Positions 1 through 6,858 of a stretch of 64,000 nucleotides of DNA are shown piece by piece. The position numbers were made by a program, and so were the translations under genes. Under the pieces are notes generated by a model. That model searched no databases, was not told the DNA's origin, and was given only the letters and a program-made list of their open reading frames with translations. Position 1 is the first letter of the stretch; the number at the start of each line of letters is the position of its first letter. Source of the DNA: Thiotrichaceae bacterium UBA4486 (GTDB taxonomy: Bacteria; Pseudomonadota; Gammaproteobacteria; Eutrophobiales; Eutrophobiaceae); assembly GCA_002389045.1 (NCBI GenBank), contig DGNS01000002.1:1-64000 (forward strand). The letters run 5' to 3'.

Positions 1-178
1 ACATTGCATAAATTTTTGGCGCAGGACAGCTCCGCTCCTTCTATAGCAGCATTTTCCGGGCCGTGCTCGCTTTTTCCAATCCTCACATAGAGTGAGCTAT
101 GCTCCGGTTGGAAAAATCTGCGCACGACCCGGAAAATACCGCTCTAAAAGCCCCTGCATCCAAAAATTTATGCAACGT
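1..178. repeat. Long imperfect palindrome (MITE-like element)
   Basis: The two halves are reverse complements over most of their length. Positions 4-19 pair exactly with 160-175, 51-60 with 128-137, 62-66 with 122-126 and 71-79 with 108-116. A small inner hairpin (CTCAC/GTGAG, 82-96) sits at the tip. The outermost bases 1-3 also nearly match 176-178, so the element may begin before the window. No protein gene is contained; a short frame running rightward out of it looks accidental. A non-autonomous transposable element, or a REP-type structured repeat, would look like this. I see no second copy in the window. Confidence 0.75.
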
Positions 179-470
179 TAGGGTAAAGTCCGGCTTGACC
201 ACCGACAAACCGGCAGTCAAGACGTTTCAACCCGGGATTGTTTATCGCATCCATGCCGTGTGGTCAGGCATGATTCATGCGGACAAGTCCATCAATGATG
301 TGCCGGAATAGCAGGGCATTATTGTCTGCTCCGGGCTGGTTTAATATGTATTTAATTTACATGTTATTAGTCATCAGGGCAAAGTTTAGTGCTCCGACCG
401 GTACTGTACGCAGGCCCCGGGGTGGTTGACAGCAGAAAGCCTGCATCCGGTTTTACTGCGCGGCCGGTAC
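179..470. other. Intergenic stretch with no recognised gene
   Basis: Between the palindrome and the 3' end of the cytochrome gene I find no convincing coding frame, RNA gene or clear terminator. An AT-rich patch near 340-370 is the only compositional feature. Confidence 0.5.
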
Positions 471-923
471 TTATTGATTGCCGTAAAAATGTTCCAGTAT
501 CGTGTTACGGAATTGCCCATGGCAGGCGAGGCAGCCACTCTGAACCTTGGCGAAGCTATCAATGACCGCGGTGCCATCCTCGCGCATAGCGGCTTCAGAC
601 AACTCACCGGCGGCCAGGTGAACTTCATTATCATAACTTTTGAACTTGCCTGCCTCATTGCCCAAAAAGCCCATGATCTGTTGCCTTTCAGCGAGAGGCG
701 GTTTGCGATGGTCGGCTATTCTTGCCGCTGCCTCCGCGATAGCCTGCCATTCCTCCAGTACAATGCCGTCGGTAATTTTCCGCATGTCGCTAGCCATGTC
801 CCGCATGATTGCACGCAGGACCAGATCTTCACCGTTGTTATCTCCGGCGGCCATTGCCCATACGGGCAGGACACCCAGAATTATTGCAGCAAGGGCGGTT
901 GTGAGAATTTTTATATTATGCAT
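471..923 (-). CDS. Periplasmic cytochrome c of the c556/c' type
   Basis: A 150-residue precursor with an N-terminal signal peptide (hydrophobic core ILTTALAAIILGVLPVWAMA) followed by a helical domain. The single haem motif CLACH lies close to the C terminus, the arrangement of the four-helix cytochrome c'/c556 family, where the Met-rich first helix (IMRDMASDM) can supply the sixth ligand. The product is expected in the periplasm as a monohaem electron carrier or gas-binding haem protein. It is followed on the same strand by nothing within 470 bases and preceded by an AhpD-like gene 70 bases upstream. Family assignment comes from motif position and size; the electron partner is unknown. Confidence 0.8.
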   Translation of the reverse strand: MHNIKILTTALAAIILGVLPVWAMAAGDNNGEDLVLRAIMRDMASDMRKITDGIVLEEWQAIAEAAARIADHRKPPLAERQQIMGFLGNEAGKFKSYDNEVHLAAGELSEAAMREDGTAVIDSFAKVQSGCLACHGQFRNTILEHFYGNQ

Positions 924-993
924 TATGCAGTTACCTTGAGTTTTGATGTTATCGAAATCTGATCATTCCTGACCGGGCCATGGCTCGGCAAGG

Positions 994-1314
994 TCAGTCC
1001 TTTGAATTATCCGCATCAAGCGTTTCCAGGGCATGACGGGAATGGGCCACTGCACCGCCGGCACGCATCTCCGCCGCCACCCAGATGGCCTCCATGATCT
1101 CGGAGGCCGATGCATTTTCACCCTGTGCCGCCTGTGTATGGGCACGAATGCAATGCTGGCACTGGGTGACATGGGCGACGGCAACGGCTATGAGTTGCTT
1201 GGTTTTTGTATCCAGGGCTCCGGCCTTGAAGACAGTTTTGCTGAATTCGCGCCAGGCTGTTTCCGCTTCCGGTGTCAGGGTGCGGCGCTGACTGGCGGGG
1301 GATGGCTGTGACAT
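994..1314 (-). CDS. AhpD-like carboxymuconolactone decarboxylase family protein
   Basis: A 106-residue helical protein with the CxxCxxxH signature of the AhpD/CMD fold (CQHCIRAH), preceded by a conserved helix (TKQLIAVAVAHV) and followed by the usual EIMEAIWVAAEMRAGGA segment. Members are small thiol peroxidase-like or redox-relay proteins. I chose the ATG at 1314 because GAGGA lies just upstream; an in-frame extension to 1374 has no such support and would add residues the family lacks. Same strand as the cytochrome gene, which starts 70 bases downstream, so the two may be cotranscribed. Substrate not inferable. Confidence 0.82.
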   Translation of the reverse strand: MSQPSPASQRRTLTPEAETAWREFSKTVFKAGALDTKTKQLIAVAVAHVTQCQHCIRAHTQAAQGENASASEIMEAIWVAAEMRAGGAVAHSRHALETLDADNSKD

Positions 1315-1621
1315 GATGGTTTCCTCGGTAAATGGTTGAATCAGGTTAACATTCAGGTCCGTGCGGGCTGCCACGAGTGCGTTCTACTCACGAAAAATGC
1401 GTCCTGGAAGTCATTACGGGGTTGTCCGGTCCGCATGTTTTGATTCACAATGCTAATATGTAAATAGAATACTACTTTAATGACCGATTTTCACCAGGGA
1501 TCATGGTGACGTGCATAGAGGTCAGGATTCCGCTGTCACCGTTGGCCCGGAACCCGTGCGACGGACCATTGATATGCATCCGGCATCACCCGGTACAAAC
1601 AACACCAGACCAGGAGAACTA

Positions 1622-2287
1622 ATGATGAGCAGACTTTATGGTGACCAGCACCGAACATTCCAGGACCGGTTCGATACACGCAAAATGGCTGACAGGATTG
1701 AGGAACTGGCGGTGGTAACTGAGATCGGTGACGAGACGCGGGAATTCATTTCGTCACGGGACATGTTCTTCCTGTCGACGGTGGACCAGAACGGCCGGCC
1801 GACGGTATCTTACAAGGGTGGTGCGCCGGGTTTCGTCAAGGTACTGGATGAGTCGACGCTGGCCTTCCCGAATTATGATGGTAACGGCATGTATTATTCT
1901 ATTGGCAATATAACCGGCAACAACCAGGTTGGCATACTGTTTATCGATTTTGAAAAGCCACATCGCATAAGGGTGCAGGGCACGGCGGAGGTCAGTACCG
2001 ACGACTCGCTTCTGGCCCGGTGGCCGGGGGCCGATGTCGTGATTATGGTTCATATATCCGAGTTGTGGCAGAACTGTCCGCGCTACATTCACCGCTACCG
2101 GAAGCTGCAGGAGTCACGCTATGTACCGGAGGCCGATGGTGAATTCCCGATTGCCGAATGGAAGCGTACTGATGCCGTCAATGATGTATTGCGGCCGGAA
2201 GAAGTTGAAAAAGTCGAGCGCAGCGGTGGTCAGATCACTATCGAGGAATGGATGGAGCGCGTACAAAAGGGCGATGAAAATGTCTGA
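1622..2287 (+). CDS. PNPOx-like FMN-binding pyridoxamine 5'-phosphate oxidase family protein
   Basis: A 221-residue protein with the split-barrel flavin-binding fold: the strand pattern MFFLSTVDQNGRPTVSYKGG and the later NQVGILFIDFEKPHRIRVQG are typical of the family. Members bind FMN, F420 or haem and are cytosolic; many are uncharacterised oxidoreductases rather than true PdxH, and this one lacks nothing obvious but does not look like PdxH itself. The ATG at 1622 follows GGAGAACTA, a good ribosome site; an upstream extension in frame to 1511 lacks one. First gene of a likely three-gene operon with DUF454 and a membrane protein. Confidence 0.82.
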   Translation: MMSRLYGDQHRTFQDRFDTRKMADRIEELAVVTEIGDETREFISSRDMFFLSTVDQNGRPTVSYKGGAPGFVKVLDESTLAFPNYDGNGMYYSIGNITGNNQVGILFIDFEKPHRIRVQGTAEVSTDDSLLARWPGADVVIMVHISELWQNCPRYIHRYRKLQESRYVPEADGEFPIAEWKRTDAVNDVLRPEEVEKVERSGGQITIEEWMERVQKGDENV

Positions 2288-2335
2288 CAGGCCACTGTTC
2301 CCGCAGCCGCAGAAGGTTTCCACGGGTATACGCTG

Positions 2336-2743
2336 ATGCTCGCGCGTCCGTTCTGGTTTGCCTTCGGATGTACCGCCACCGGTTGCGGCGTTGCCGGGGT
2401 CATATTGCCGATGTTGCCCACCACGCCATTTTTGCTGCTCGCCGTCTGGGCTTTCGCACGCAGTTCACCGCGGTTGCACAACTGGTTGCTGACCCATCCC
2501 CGTTTCGGCCGGCTGATCAATGACTGGCAACGTCATGGCAGCCTGTGCAGAACCACCAAGTTACTGGCCATGCTGGTCATGGCGTCCTCGCTTTTCTTTA
2601 CCCTGTTACTGGGTTTCCCGACTATGGTTCTCGCGCTGCAGCTTATGATATTTATTCCGGCTGGCTGGTTCGTGTTGAGCCGGCCGGAAGTGAAACAGGA
2701 TTCTCCGGGCGGTAGCTGCTTACCGGTCACACAGCGTGACTGA
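2336..2743 (+). CDS. DUF454 (YbaN-type) inner-membrane protein
   Basis: A 135-residue membrane protein with the DUF454 pattern: an N-terminal transmembrane helix reading GCGVAGVILPMLPTTPFLLLA, a conserved loop with RLHNWLLTHPRFGRLINDW, and two further helices (residues about 75-118). The family, represented by E. coli YbaN, has no established function. It lies 48 bases after the PNPOx-like gene and its last 8 bases overlap the next membrane-protein gene, which indicates cotranscription. The protein has a polar C-terminal tail of about 15 residues. Confidence 0.85.
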   Translation: MLARPFWFAFGCTATGCGVAGVILPMLPTTPFLLLAVWAFARSSPRLHNWLLTHPRFGRLINDWQRHGSLCRTTKLLAMLVMASSLFFTLLLGFPTMVLALQLMIFIPAGWFVLSRPEVKQDSPGGSCLPVTQRD

Positions 2744-3209
2744 TATTGTCTTCGCCCGCGCCCTGCATGTGCTGGCGGTGGTGCACTGGATTGGTGGCGT
2801 GAGCATGGTGACCCTGGTCATTCTGCCGGCGATAAAACACTTTGCCGAACCGGCGCGCCGGCAATCCCTGTTCGAAGCCGTGGAAGGGCGCTTCTCCGGA
2901 CAGGCAAAAATCTCGGTGACCCTCGCCGGACTCAGCGGCTTTTACATGATCTGGCGGCTGGATGCCTGGTACCGGTTTCTCGATCCCGCCTACTGGTGGA
3001 TGCACGCCATGGTGTTGGTATGGCTGCTGTTTACCTTCATCCTGTTTATTGCCGAGCCACTGCTCGTTCACAAATTGTTACGTTGCCATGCCACCACGGA
3101 TTCGCTGAAAGTCATGCATTTTATTCAGTACTCACACTGGTTGCTTCTGTTTATCAGTGCAACGACGGTGGTAGCTGCGGTTATCGGCGTTCATGGTGTA
3201 TTGATCTGA
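2736..3209 (+). CDS. Four-helix integral membrane protein (CopD/DUF2269-like)
   Basis: A 157-residue membrane protein with four predicted transmembrane helices. Conserved His residues sit within or next to helices (ALHVLAVVHWIGG; YSHWLLLF), in the pattern of small CopD-like or DUF2269-like proteins that may bind haem or copper. The ATG overlaps the end of the DUF454 gene by 8 bases. Its organisation (helix with HxxxVxHWIGG, then a basic loop, then a GFYMIW helix) resembles the membrane protein encoded at 5202-5696, so the two may be distant relatives. Specific function unknown. Confidence 0.65.
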   Translation: MTDIVFARALHVLAVVHWIGGVSMVTLVILPAIKHFAEPARRQSLFEAVEGRFSGQAKISVTLAGLSGFYMIWRLDAWYRFLDPAYWWMHAMVLVWLLFTFILFIAEPLLVHKLLRCHATTDSLKVMHFIQYSHWLLLFISATTVVAAVIGVHGVLI

Positions 3210-3368
3210 GCCAGGTGGCCTGTTCAATAATAACCACTATTGGTTGTTCGGCTGGTTGATATTAACCACGCTTGATTGGATTAAGACTAATTCCATGATT
3301 TAAACGGGTATTTTCCGGGGTTTTTACTGAAAAAAACCGTTATGAACACATCACAGGATGAAGATGGT

Positions 3369-3382
3369 TTGATCCAGATCAA
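3369..3382 (+). promoter_or_regulatory. Perfect FNR/ANR-type box upstream of pqqA
   Basis: TTGATCCAGATCAA matches the consensus TTGATNNNNATCAA at every conserved base. It lies 123 bases upstream of the pqqA start in a 296-base gap. The nearest -10-like hexamer, TATGAA at 3410-3415, is about 5 bases further than the ideal class II spacing, so the mode of action (activation or repression) is not clear from sequence. RBS of pqqA is AGGAG at 3494-3498. Confidence 0.6.
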
Positions 3383-3505
3383 GGAATACGGATTTATTTT
3401 CATGGTGTGTATGAATGGCATATTAAATGCCTTTGATCTGTCTGCCGGCCATTAAAATACCGGCTTTATCCAACTACATGTCAAATACAAACTAGGAGTA
3501 TCACT

Positions 3506-3580
3506 ATGAAATGGGTTGATCCTGCATATTGTGACTTGCGTCTCGGGTTTGAAGTCACAGCGTACGTTTACGTTCGCTAA
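3506..3580 (+). CDS. pqqA: PqqA, precursor peptide of pyrroloquinoline quinone
   Basis: A 24-codon gene encoding MKWVDPAYCDLRLGFE followed by VTAYVYVR. The core DLRxGFEVTxY is diagnostic of PqqA: Glu16 and Tyr20 are the two residues that PqqE joins by a carbon-carbon bond and that become the PQQ skeleton. The ATG follows AGGAG by seven bases. Too short for most gene finders. A strong hairpin follows the stop, and pqqD and pqqE come next on the same strand. An unusual Cys occupies position 9. The identity rests on motif and context and is close to certain. Confidence 0.95.
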   Translation: MKWVDPAYCDLRLGFEVTAYVYVR

Positions 3581-3595
3581 CAAGCAAAGCCCTTG

Positions 3596-3635
3596 CCTGA
3601 GGGGGAGCAATCGATGATTGCTCCCCCTCTTCAGG
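3596..3635 (+). terminator. Strong hairpin between pqqA and pqqD (attenuator-like)
   Basis: GGGGGAGCAAT (3601-3611) pairs perfectly with ATTGCTCCCCC (3617-3627) around a 5-base loop; CCTGA (3596-3600) and TCAGG (3631-3635) extend the stem beyond a small bulge. There is no long T-run, so it is better read as a partial terminator or mRNA stabiliser. Such structures after pqqA are thought to keep precursor-peptide mRNA in excess over the enzyme messages. Confidence 0.75.
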
Positions 3636-3675
3636 AATTCCGGATGACTGAAATACCAGTATCAGCTGCGCAGCC

Positions 3676-3966
3676 ATGAACGATGAAATTAAAACCGGTA
3701 TTAATGAAGACAGCATAATGGAGCTGTCTCCGATGTATCTGTTTCGATGGGAAGAGCCGCAACAGGCGCATGTTCTGTTGTATCCCGAAGGAGTGGTAAA
3801 GCTCAATGAAACCGGCGCTGCGATACTCAAATACTGCAACGGCAGCAATACCGCCGCTGACATCATCCGTGAATTGAGTGAAATATATACAACGGATGTA
3901 AGTGAAAGCGTATACAGATTTCTGGAGGTGTCCCATGCCAAAGGATGGATCAGAATTAAGTCTTGA
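3676..3966 (+). CDS. pqqD: PqqD, peptide chaperone for PQQ biosynthesis
   Basis: A 96-residue protein with the PqqD fold signature: HVLLYPEGVVKLNETGAAILKYCNG followed by a winged-helix-like segment (AADIIRELSEIY) and GWIRIK at the end. PqqD binds the PqqA leader and presents it to the radical SAM enzyme PqqE. The ATG at 3676 has a weak ribosome site; a later in-frame ATG at 3718 is possible but would remove part of the usual N terminus. Its last 32 bases overlap pqqE, which suggests translational coupling. In many genomes pqqB and pqqC stand between pqqA and pqqD; here they are absent. Confidence 0.93.
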   Translation: MNDEIKTGINEDSIMELSPMYLFRWEEPQQAHVLLYPEGVVKLNETGAAILKYCNGSNTAADIIRELSEIYTTDVSESVYRFLEVSHAKGWIRIKS

Positions 3967-5083
3967 TGGATCAGGAATCCCGATGTGGCTCACTCTTGAG
4001 CTCACTTATCGTTGTCCACTGCATTGTCCGTGGTGCAGTAATCCCCTCGATTTCGAGAAATTCAGGAATGAACTTACAACCGCGGAGTGGAAGAGGGTTC
4101 TGCAGGAAGGCCGTAAAATGGGTTCTTTACAGCTGGGTTTCACCGGCGGTGAACCGATGTTACGTGACGATGTTGAAGAACTCGTGGCCGAGGCCGAGAG
4201 CCTTGGCTATTACTCGAATCTGATCACTTCAGGCGTGGGACTCACGCCTGATCGACTGAAGACATTAAAGAAAAACGGACTGAAGCAGATACAGCTCAGC
4301 CTGCAATCCAGCGACCGGGACATTACCAATGCGCTGGTTGGCGCCAATGTATTCGATGAAAAACTCGCGGTCGCCAGGGATATCAAGGCGCAGGGTTTTC
4401 CAATGGTGCTGAACGTGCCTGTCTGTAAACAGAATGTGGCACTGACCCGTGACATACTGGAGCTGGCTGAAGAGCTGCAAGTCGAATATATCGAGTTTGC
4501 AAACATCCAGTATTACAATTGGGCGCTCCTGAACAGGGCGGAATTTCTGCCGACCAGGGAAGAACTGGAAGAAGCTGAAGAAGCAGTAATAGAAACCAGA
4601 CAGCGGTTGGGTAATAAAATGGCCATTTATTTTGTAATTCCCGACTATTACGATAGCCGTCCCAAGGCCTGTATGAACGGCTGGGGCGCCATACATCTGA
4701 CCATTGGCCCCGATGGCGCCGCCTTGCCCTGCCAGGAGTCACGAGTGATCAAGGGACTGGAGTTTCCGAACGTGCGCGAACATTCACTGGACTGGATCTG
4801 GAACCAGTCACCCGTTTTCAATGCCTTTCGCGGCGATGAATGGATGAAAGAACCGTGTCGCAGTTGTGATGAAAAAGAAAAGGATCATGGTGGCTGCCGC
4901 TGCCAGGCATTCCTGCTCACCGGCGATGCCGCCAATACCGATCCGGTGTGTTCCAAATCCCCGATGCATGGTGTGATCGAGGCCTGTATCAACGAGACCT
5001 ATGACAGGCACAGGGTGCAGCGTCCGCTGGTGTTCCGCAGGAAAGGCGCCATTACTACTGAATTCCTCGGTACCGGCGAATGA
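3935..5083 (+). CDS. pqqE: PqqE, radical SAM enzyme of PQQ biosynthesis
   Basis: A 382-residue radical SAM enzyme with the CxxxCxxC cluster at Cys27, Cys31 and Cys34 (TYRCPLHCPWC), the GGEP motif, and a C-terminal SPASM/twitch region (CMNGWGAIHLTIGPDG, EPCRSCDEKEKDHGGCRCQAF). It forms the bond between Glu16 and Tyr20 of PqqA. The sequence follows true PqqE throughout rather than a generic SPASM enzyme. I start at the ATG at 3935, preceded by GGAGGTG; an in-frame start at 3902 adds 11 residues without support. It overlaps pqqD by 32 bases, and its stop overlaps the start of a small membrane peptide. Confidence 0.96.
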   Translation: MPKDGSELSLDGSGIPMWLTLELTYRCPLHCPWCSNPLDFEKFRNELTTAEWKRVLQEGRKMGSLQLGFTGGEPMLRDDVEELVAEAESLGYYSNLITSGVGLTPDRLKTLKKNGLKQIQLSLQSSDRDITNALVGANVFDEKLAVARDIKAQGFPMVLNVPVCKQNVALTRDILELAEELQVEYIEFANIQYYNWALLNRAEFLPTREELEEAEEAVIETRQRLGNKMAIYFVIPDYYDSRPKACMNGWGAIHLTIGPDGAALPCQESRVIKGLEFPNVREHSLDWIWNQSPVFNAFRGDEWMKEPCRSCDEKEKDHGGCRCQAFLLTGDAANTDPVCSKSPMHGVIEACINETYDRHRVQRPLVFRRKGAITTEFLGTGE

Positions 5084-5199
5084 AACTTCCCCATGAAAGC
5101 CTGTTCGGCAGTGTCATGGCCGGCATCATTCTGACGTTGATTTTGTATATTCTTGTCCGTTTCCTTGTCAATGGTGTTTTTGTGCAGGGGATTGGTTGA
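5080..5199 (+). CDS. Small single-span membrane peptide in the pqq locus
   Basis: A 39-codon frame beginning MKLPHESLFGSVMAG and continuing into one strongly hydrophobic helix (IILTLILYILVRFLVNGVFV). Its ATG overlaps the pqqE stop (ATGA), and its own stop at 5197-5199 falls two bases before the ATG of the next membrane-protein gene. This tight packing on both sides argues for a real, translationally coupled gene. No own Shine-Dalgarno sequence is evident. I do not recognise the family. It could be a small subunit of the neighbouring membrane protein, or a non-functional coupling frame. Confidence 0.6.
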   Translation: MKLPHESLFGSVMAGIILTLILYILVRFLVNGVFVQGIG

Positions 5200-5201
5200 T
5201 T

Positions 5202-5696
5202 ATGGCTGTTGCCGGAACCCTGGATGTACTGGCGCGCTTTCTGCACATCATGGGTATACTGGTCTGGATCGGACACAATTACGCCAATGTTATCCAGACG
5301 CCGCGGTTCAAGCCGGCGCAGCCTTCCGATCCCGGCGCCATGTTGTCCGCCATGCAACGCGAACATGGTACTTTTCGTTATGCGTCCCTGGTCGTACTGA
5401 TAACCGGTATCTACATGCTCTGGTACCGGGGAACATTGACGGACGCCCTGATGCTGTCAGGAAATTCCGCGGTCATTGGTATCGGTGTCTGGACCGGTTT
5501 GATCATGGTCGCCAATCTCTGGTTCGTGCTCTGGCCGAATCAGAAAAAAGTGCTGGGATTCGTTCCCGCGTCCGACCTCGAACGCATACGCTGTTCGAGG
5601 ATCACCTTCCTGTCATCGAGAACCAACAGCATTCTTTCCATTGCCACATTGTTTTTTATGATAACGGGTTCTCATGGTGTTTTTCTGTATTACTGA
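5202..5696 (+). CDS. Urate_ox_N (PuuD N-terminal)-like membrane protein
   Basis: A 164-residue protein with four or more hydrophobic segments. The pattern ARFLHIMGILVWIGHNYANVIQ near the N terminus and NLWFVLWPNQKKVLG near residue 115 closely resembles the membrane domain of PuuD-type urate hydroxylases. Those proteins carry a C-terminal cytochrome c domain, which is absent here. Conserved His residues in the helices suggest haem binding. Placement directly behind pqqE and the 39-residue peptide suggests a role linked to PQQ or to electron transfer from a quinoprotein, but that is inference. The ATG at 5202 is preferred to the upstream TTG at 5196. Confidence 0.7.
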   Translation: MAVAGTLDVLARFLHIMGILVWIGHNYANVIQTPRFKPAQPSDPGAMLSAMQREHGTFRYASLVVLITGIYMLWYRGTLTDALMLSGNSAVIGIGVWTGLIMVANLWFVLWPNQKKVLGFVPASDLERIRCSRITFLSSRTNSILSIATLFFMITGSHGVFLYY

Positions 5697-5712
5697 TCGA
5701 AGCTGAACCGGT

Positions 5713-6819
5713 ATGTACAATTTTTCCGCCGGTCCCGCCTGCCTGCCGGAAGAAGTGCTGATCAGGGCCAGGGACGAGATGCTGGACTGGCATGGTTCGG
5801 GAATGTCAGTCATGGAAATGCCCTTCACATCCGATGAATACAGGCAGATTGAAAGCCATGCATCGAGGACCCTGCGCAATCTCGTAGATCTGCCTGATAA
5901 TTACCATATCCTATTCCTGCAGGGCGGGGCGTATGCCCATTTTGCCATTCTGGCGATGAATCTTGGCGGAAATCACGGCGCCGCGGACTACGTTCAGACC
6001 GGCCACTGGTCTACCCGCGCAATAAACGAAGCCGGTAAAATCATCCGCGTCAATATCGCGGCCGGATCCGAAGACTCGGGATTTGATCACATCCCGGCTT
6101 ACAGCGAATGGAACCTGGATCCGGAGGCCGCATACTGTCATATAACGACCAATGAAACAGCCAGCGGCCTGCAATATCACTGGTTGCCGGATACCGGTGC
6201 TGTGCCGCTGGTCGCGGACGCAACATCGGACTTTCTCAGCCGCGGAATCGATATCAGGCAATTCGGCCTGTTGTATGCGAGTGCACAGAAAAACATCGGG
6301 CCGACCGGATTGACCGTCCTGATTATCCGCGATGATCTCCTCGATCGCGGCATGGATATTCTTCCCGCGGTTTTCAATTATGGCTTGCAGGCACGTAACA
6401 ACTCCAGGATCAATACGCCACCAACCTGGAGTATATACATGGCCGGACTGGTATTTTCATGGTTGAAGGAACGGGGTGGACTGGACGCCATGGAAAAAAT
6501 CAACAGGGAAAAAGCCGGACGCCTGTATGACTATATTGATTCCGATCATTACTACCGTTGCCATATCGCACCGGCTGATCGATCCCTGGTCAATGTCTGC
6601 TTTTCACTTGCGGATGAATCCATGACTGACGTTTTTATTCGTGAAGCGGAAACACAGGGTCTGCGCAACCTGGGAGGTCATGCGCAGCAGGGCGCAATAC
6701 GCGCCAGCCTTTACAATGCCATGCCCGTCGAAGGCGTGGATGTCCTGATTGAATTCATGAGTGATTTTTCTTCAAGACATGCCGTGCATCGGCGCAGCAC
6801 CGGTCGGAAGCCTGCATAA
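5713..6819 (+). CDS. serC: Phosphoserine aminotransferase
   Basis: A 368-residue class V aminotransferase. MYNFSAGPACLPEEVL at the N terminus, GGAYAHFAILAMNL, the PLP-binding Lys193 in SAQKNIGPTGL and the C-terminal GGHAQQGAIRASLYNAMP are the standard SerC landmarks. It converts 3-phosphohydroxypyruvate to phosphoserine with glutamate and also serves vitamin B6 synthesis. It lies 16 bases after the pqq-locus membrane protein, so it may be transcribed with it. SerC is more often found next to gyrA, pheA or aroA, so this setting is unusual. Length is normal (about 360). Confidence 0.93.
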   Translation: MYNFSAGPACLPEEVLIRARDEMLDWHGSGMSVMEMPFTSDEYRQIESHASRTLRNLVDLPDNYHILFLQGGAYAHFAILAMNLGGNHGAADYVQTGHWSTRAINEAGKIIRVNIAAGSEDSGFDHIPAYSEWNLDPEAAYCHITTNETASGLQYHWLPDTGAVPLVADATSDFLSRGIDIRQFGLLYASAQKNIGPTGLTVLIIRDDLLDRGMDILPAVFNYGLQARNNSRINTPPTWSIYMAGLVFSWLKERGGLDAMEKINREKAGRLYDYIDSDHYYRCHIAPADRSLVNVCFSLADESMTDVFIREAETQGLRNLGGHAQQGAIRASLYNAMPVEGVDVLIEFMSDFSSRHAVHRRSTGRKPA

Positions 6820-6858
6820 TGCGCTTGATCTGCAGATGCCGCCGCGCGTCAATACTCA

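Noticed and set aside
99..311. Open frame of 70 codons leaving the palindrome at 1-178
   Set aside because: Starts inside the palindrome arm, has no ribosome site and no protein-like composition.
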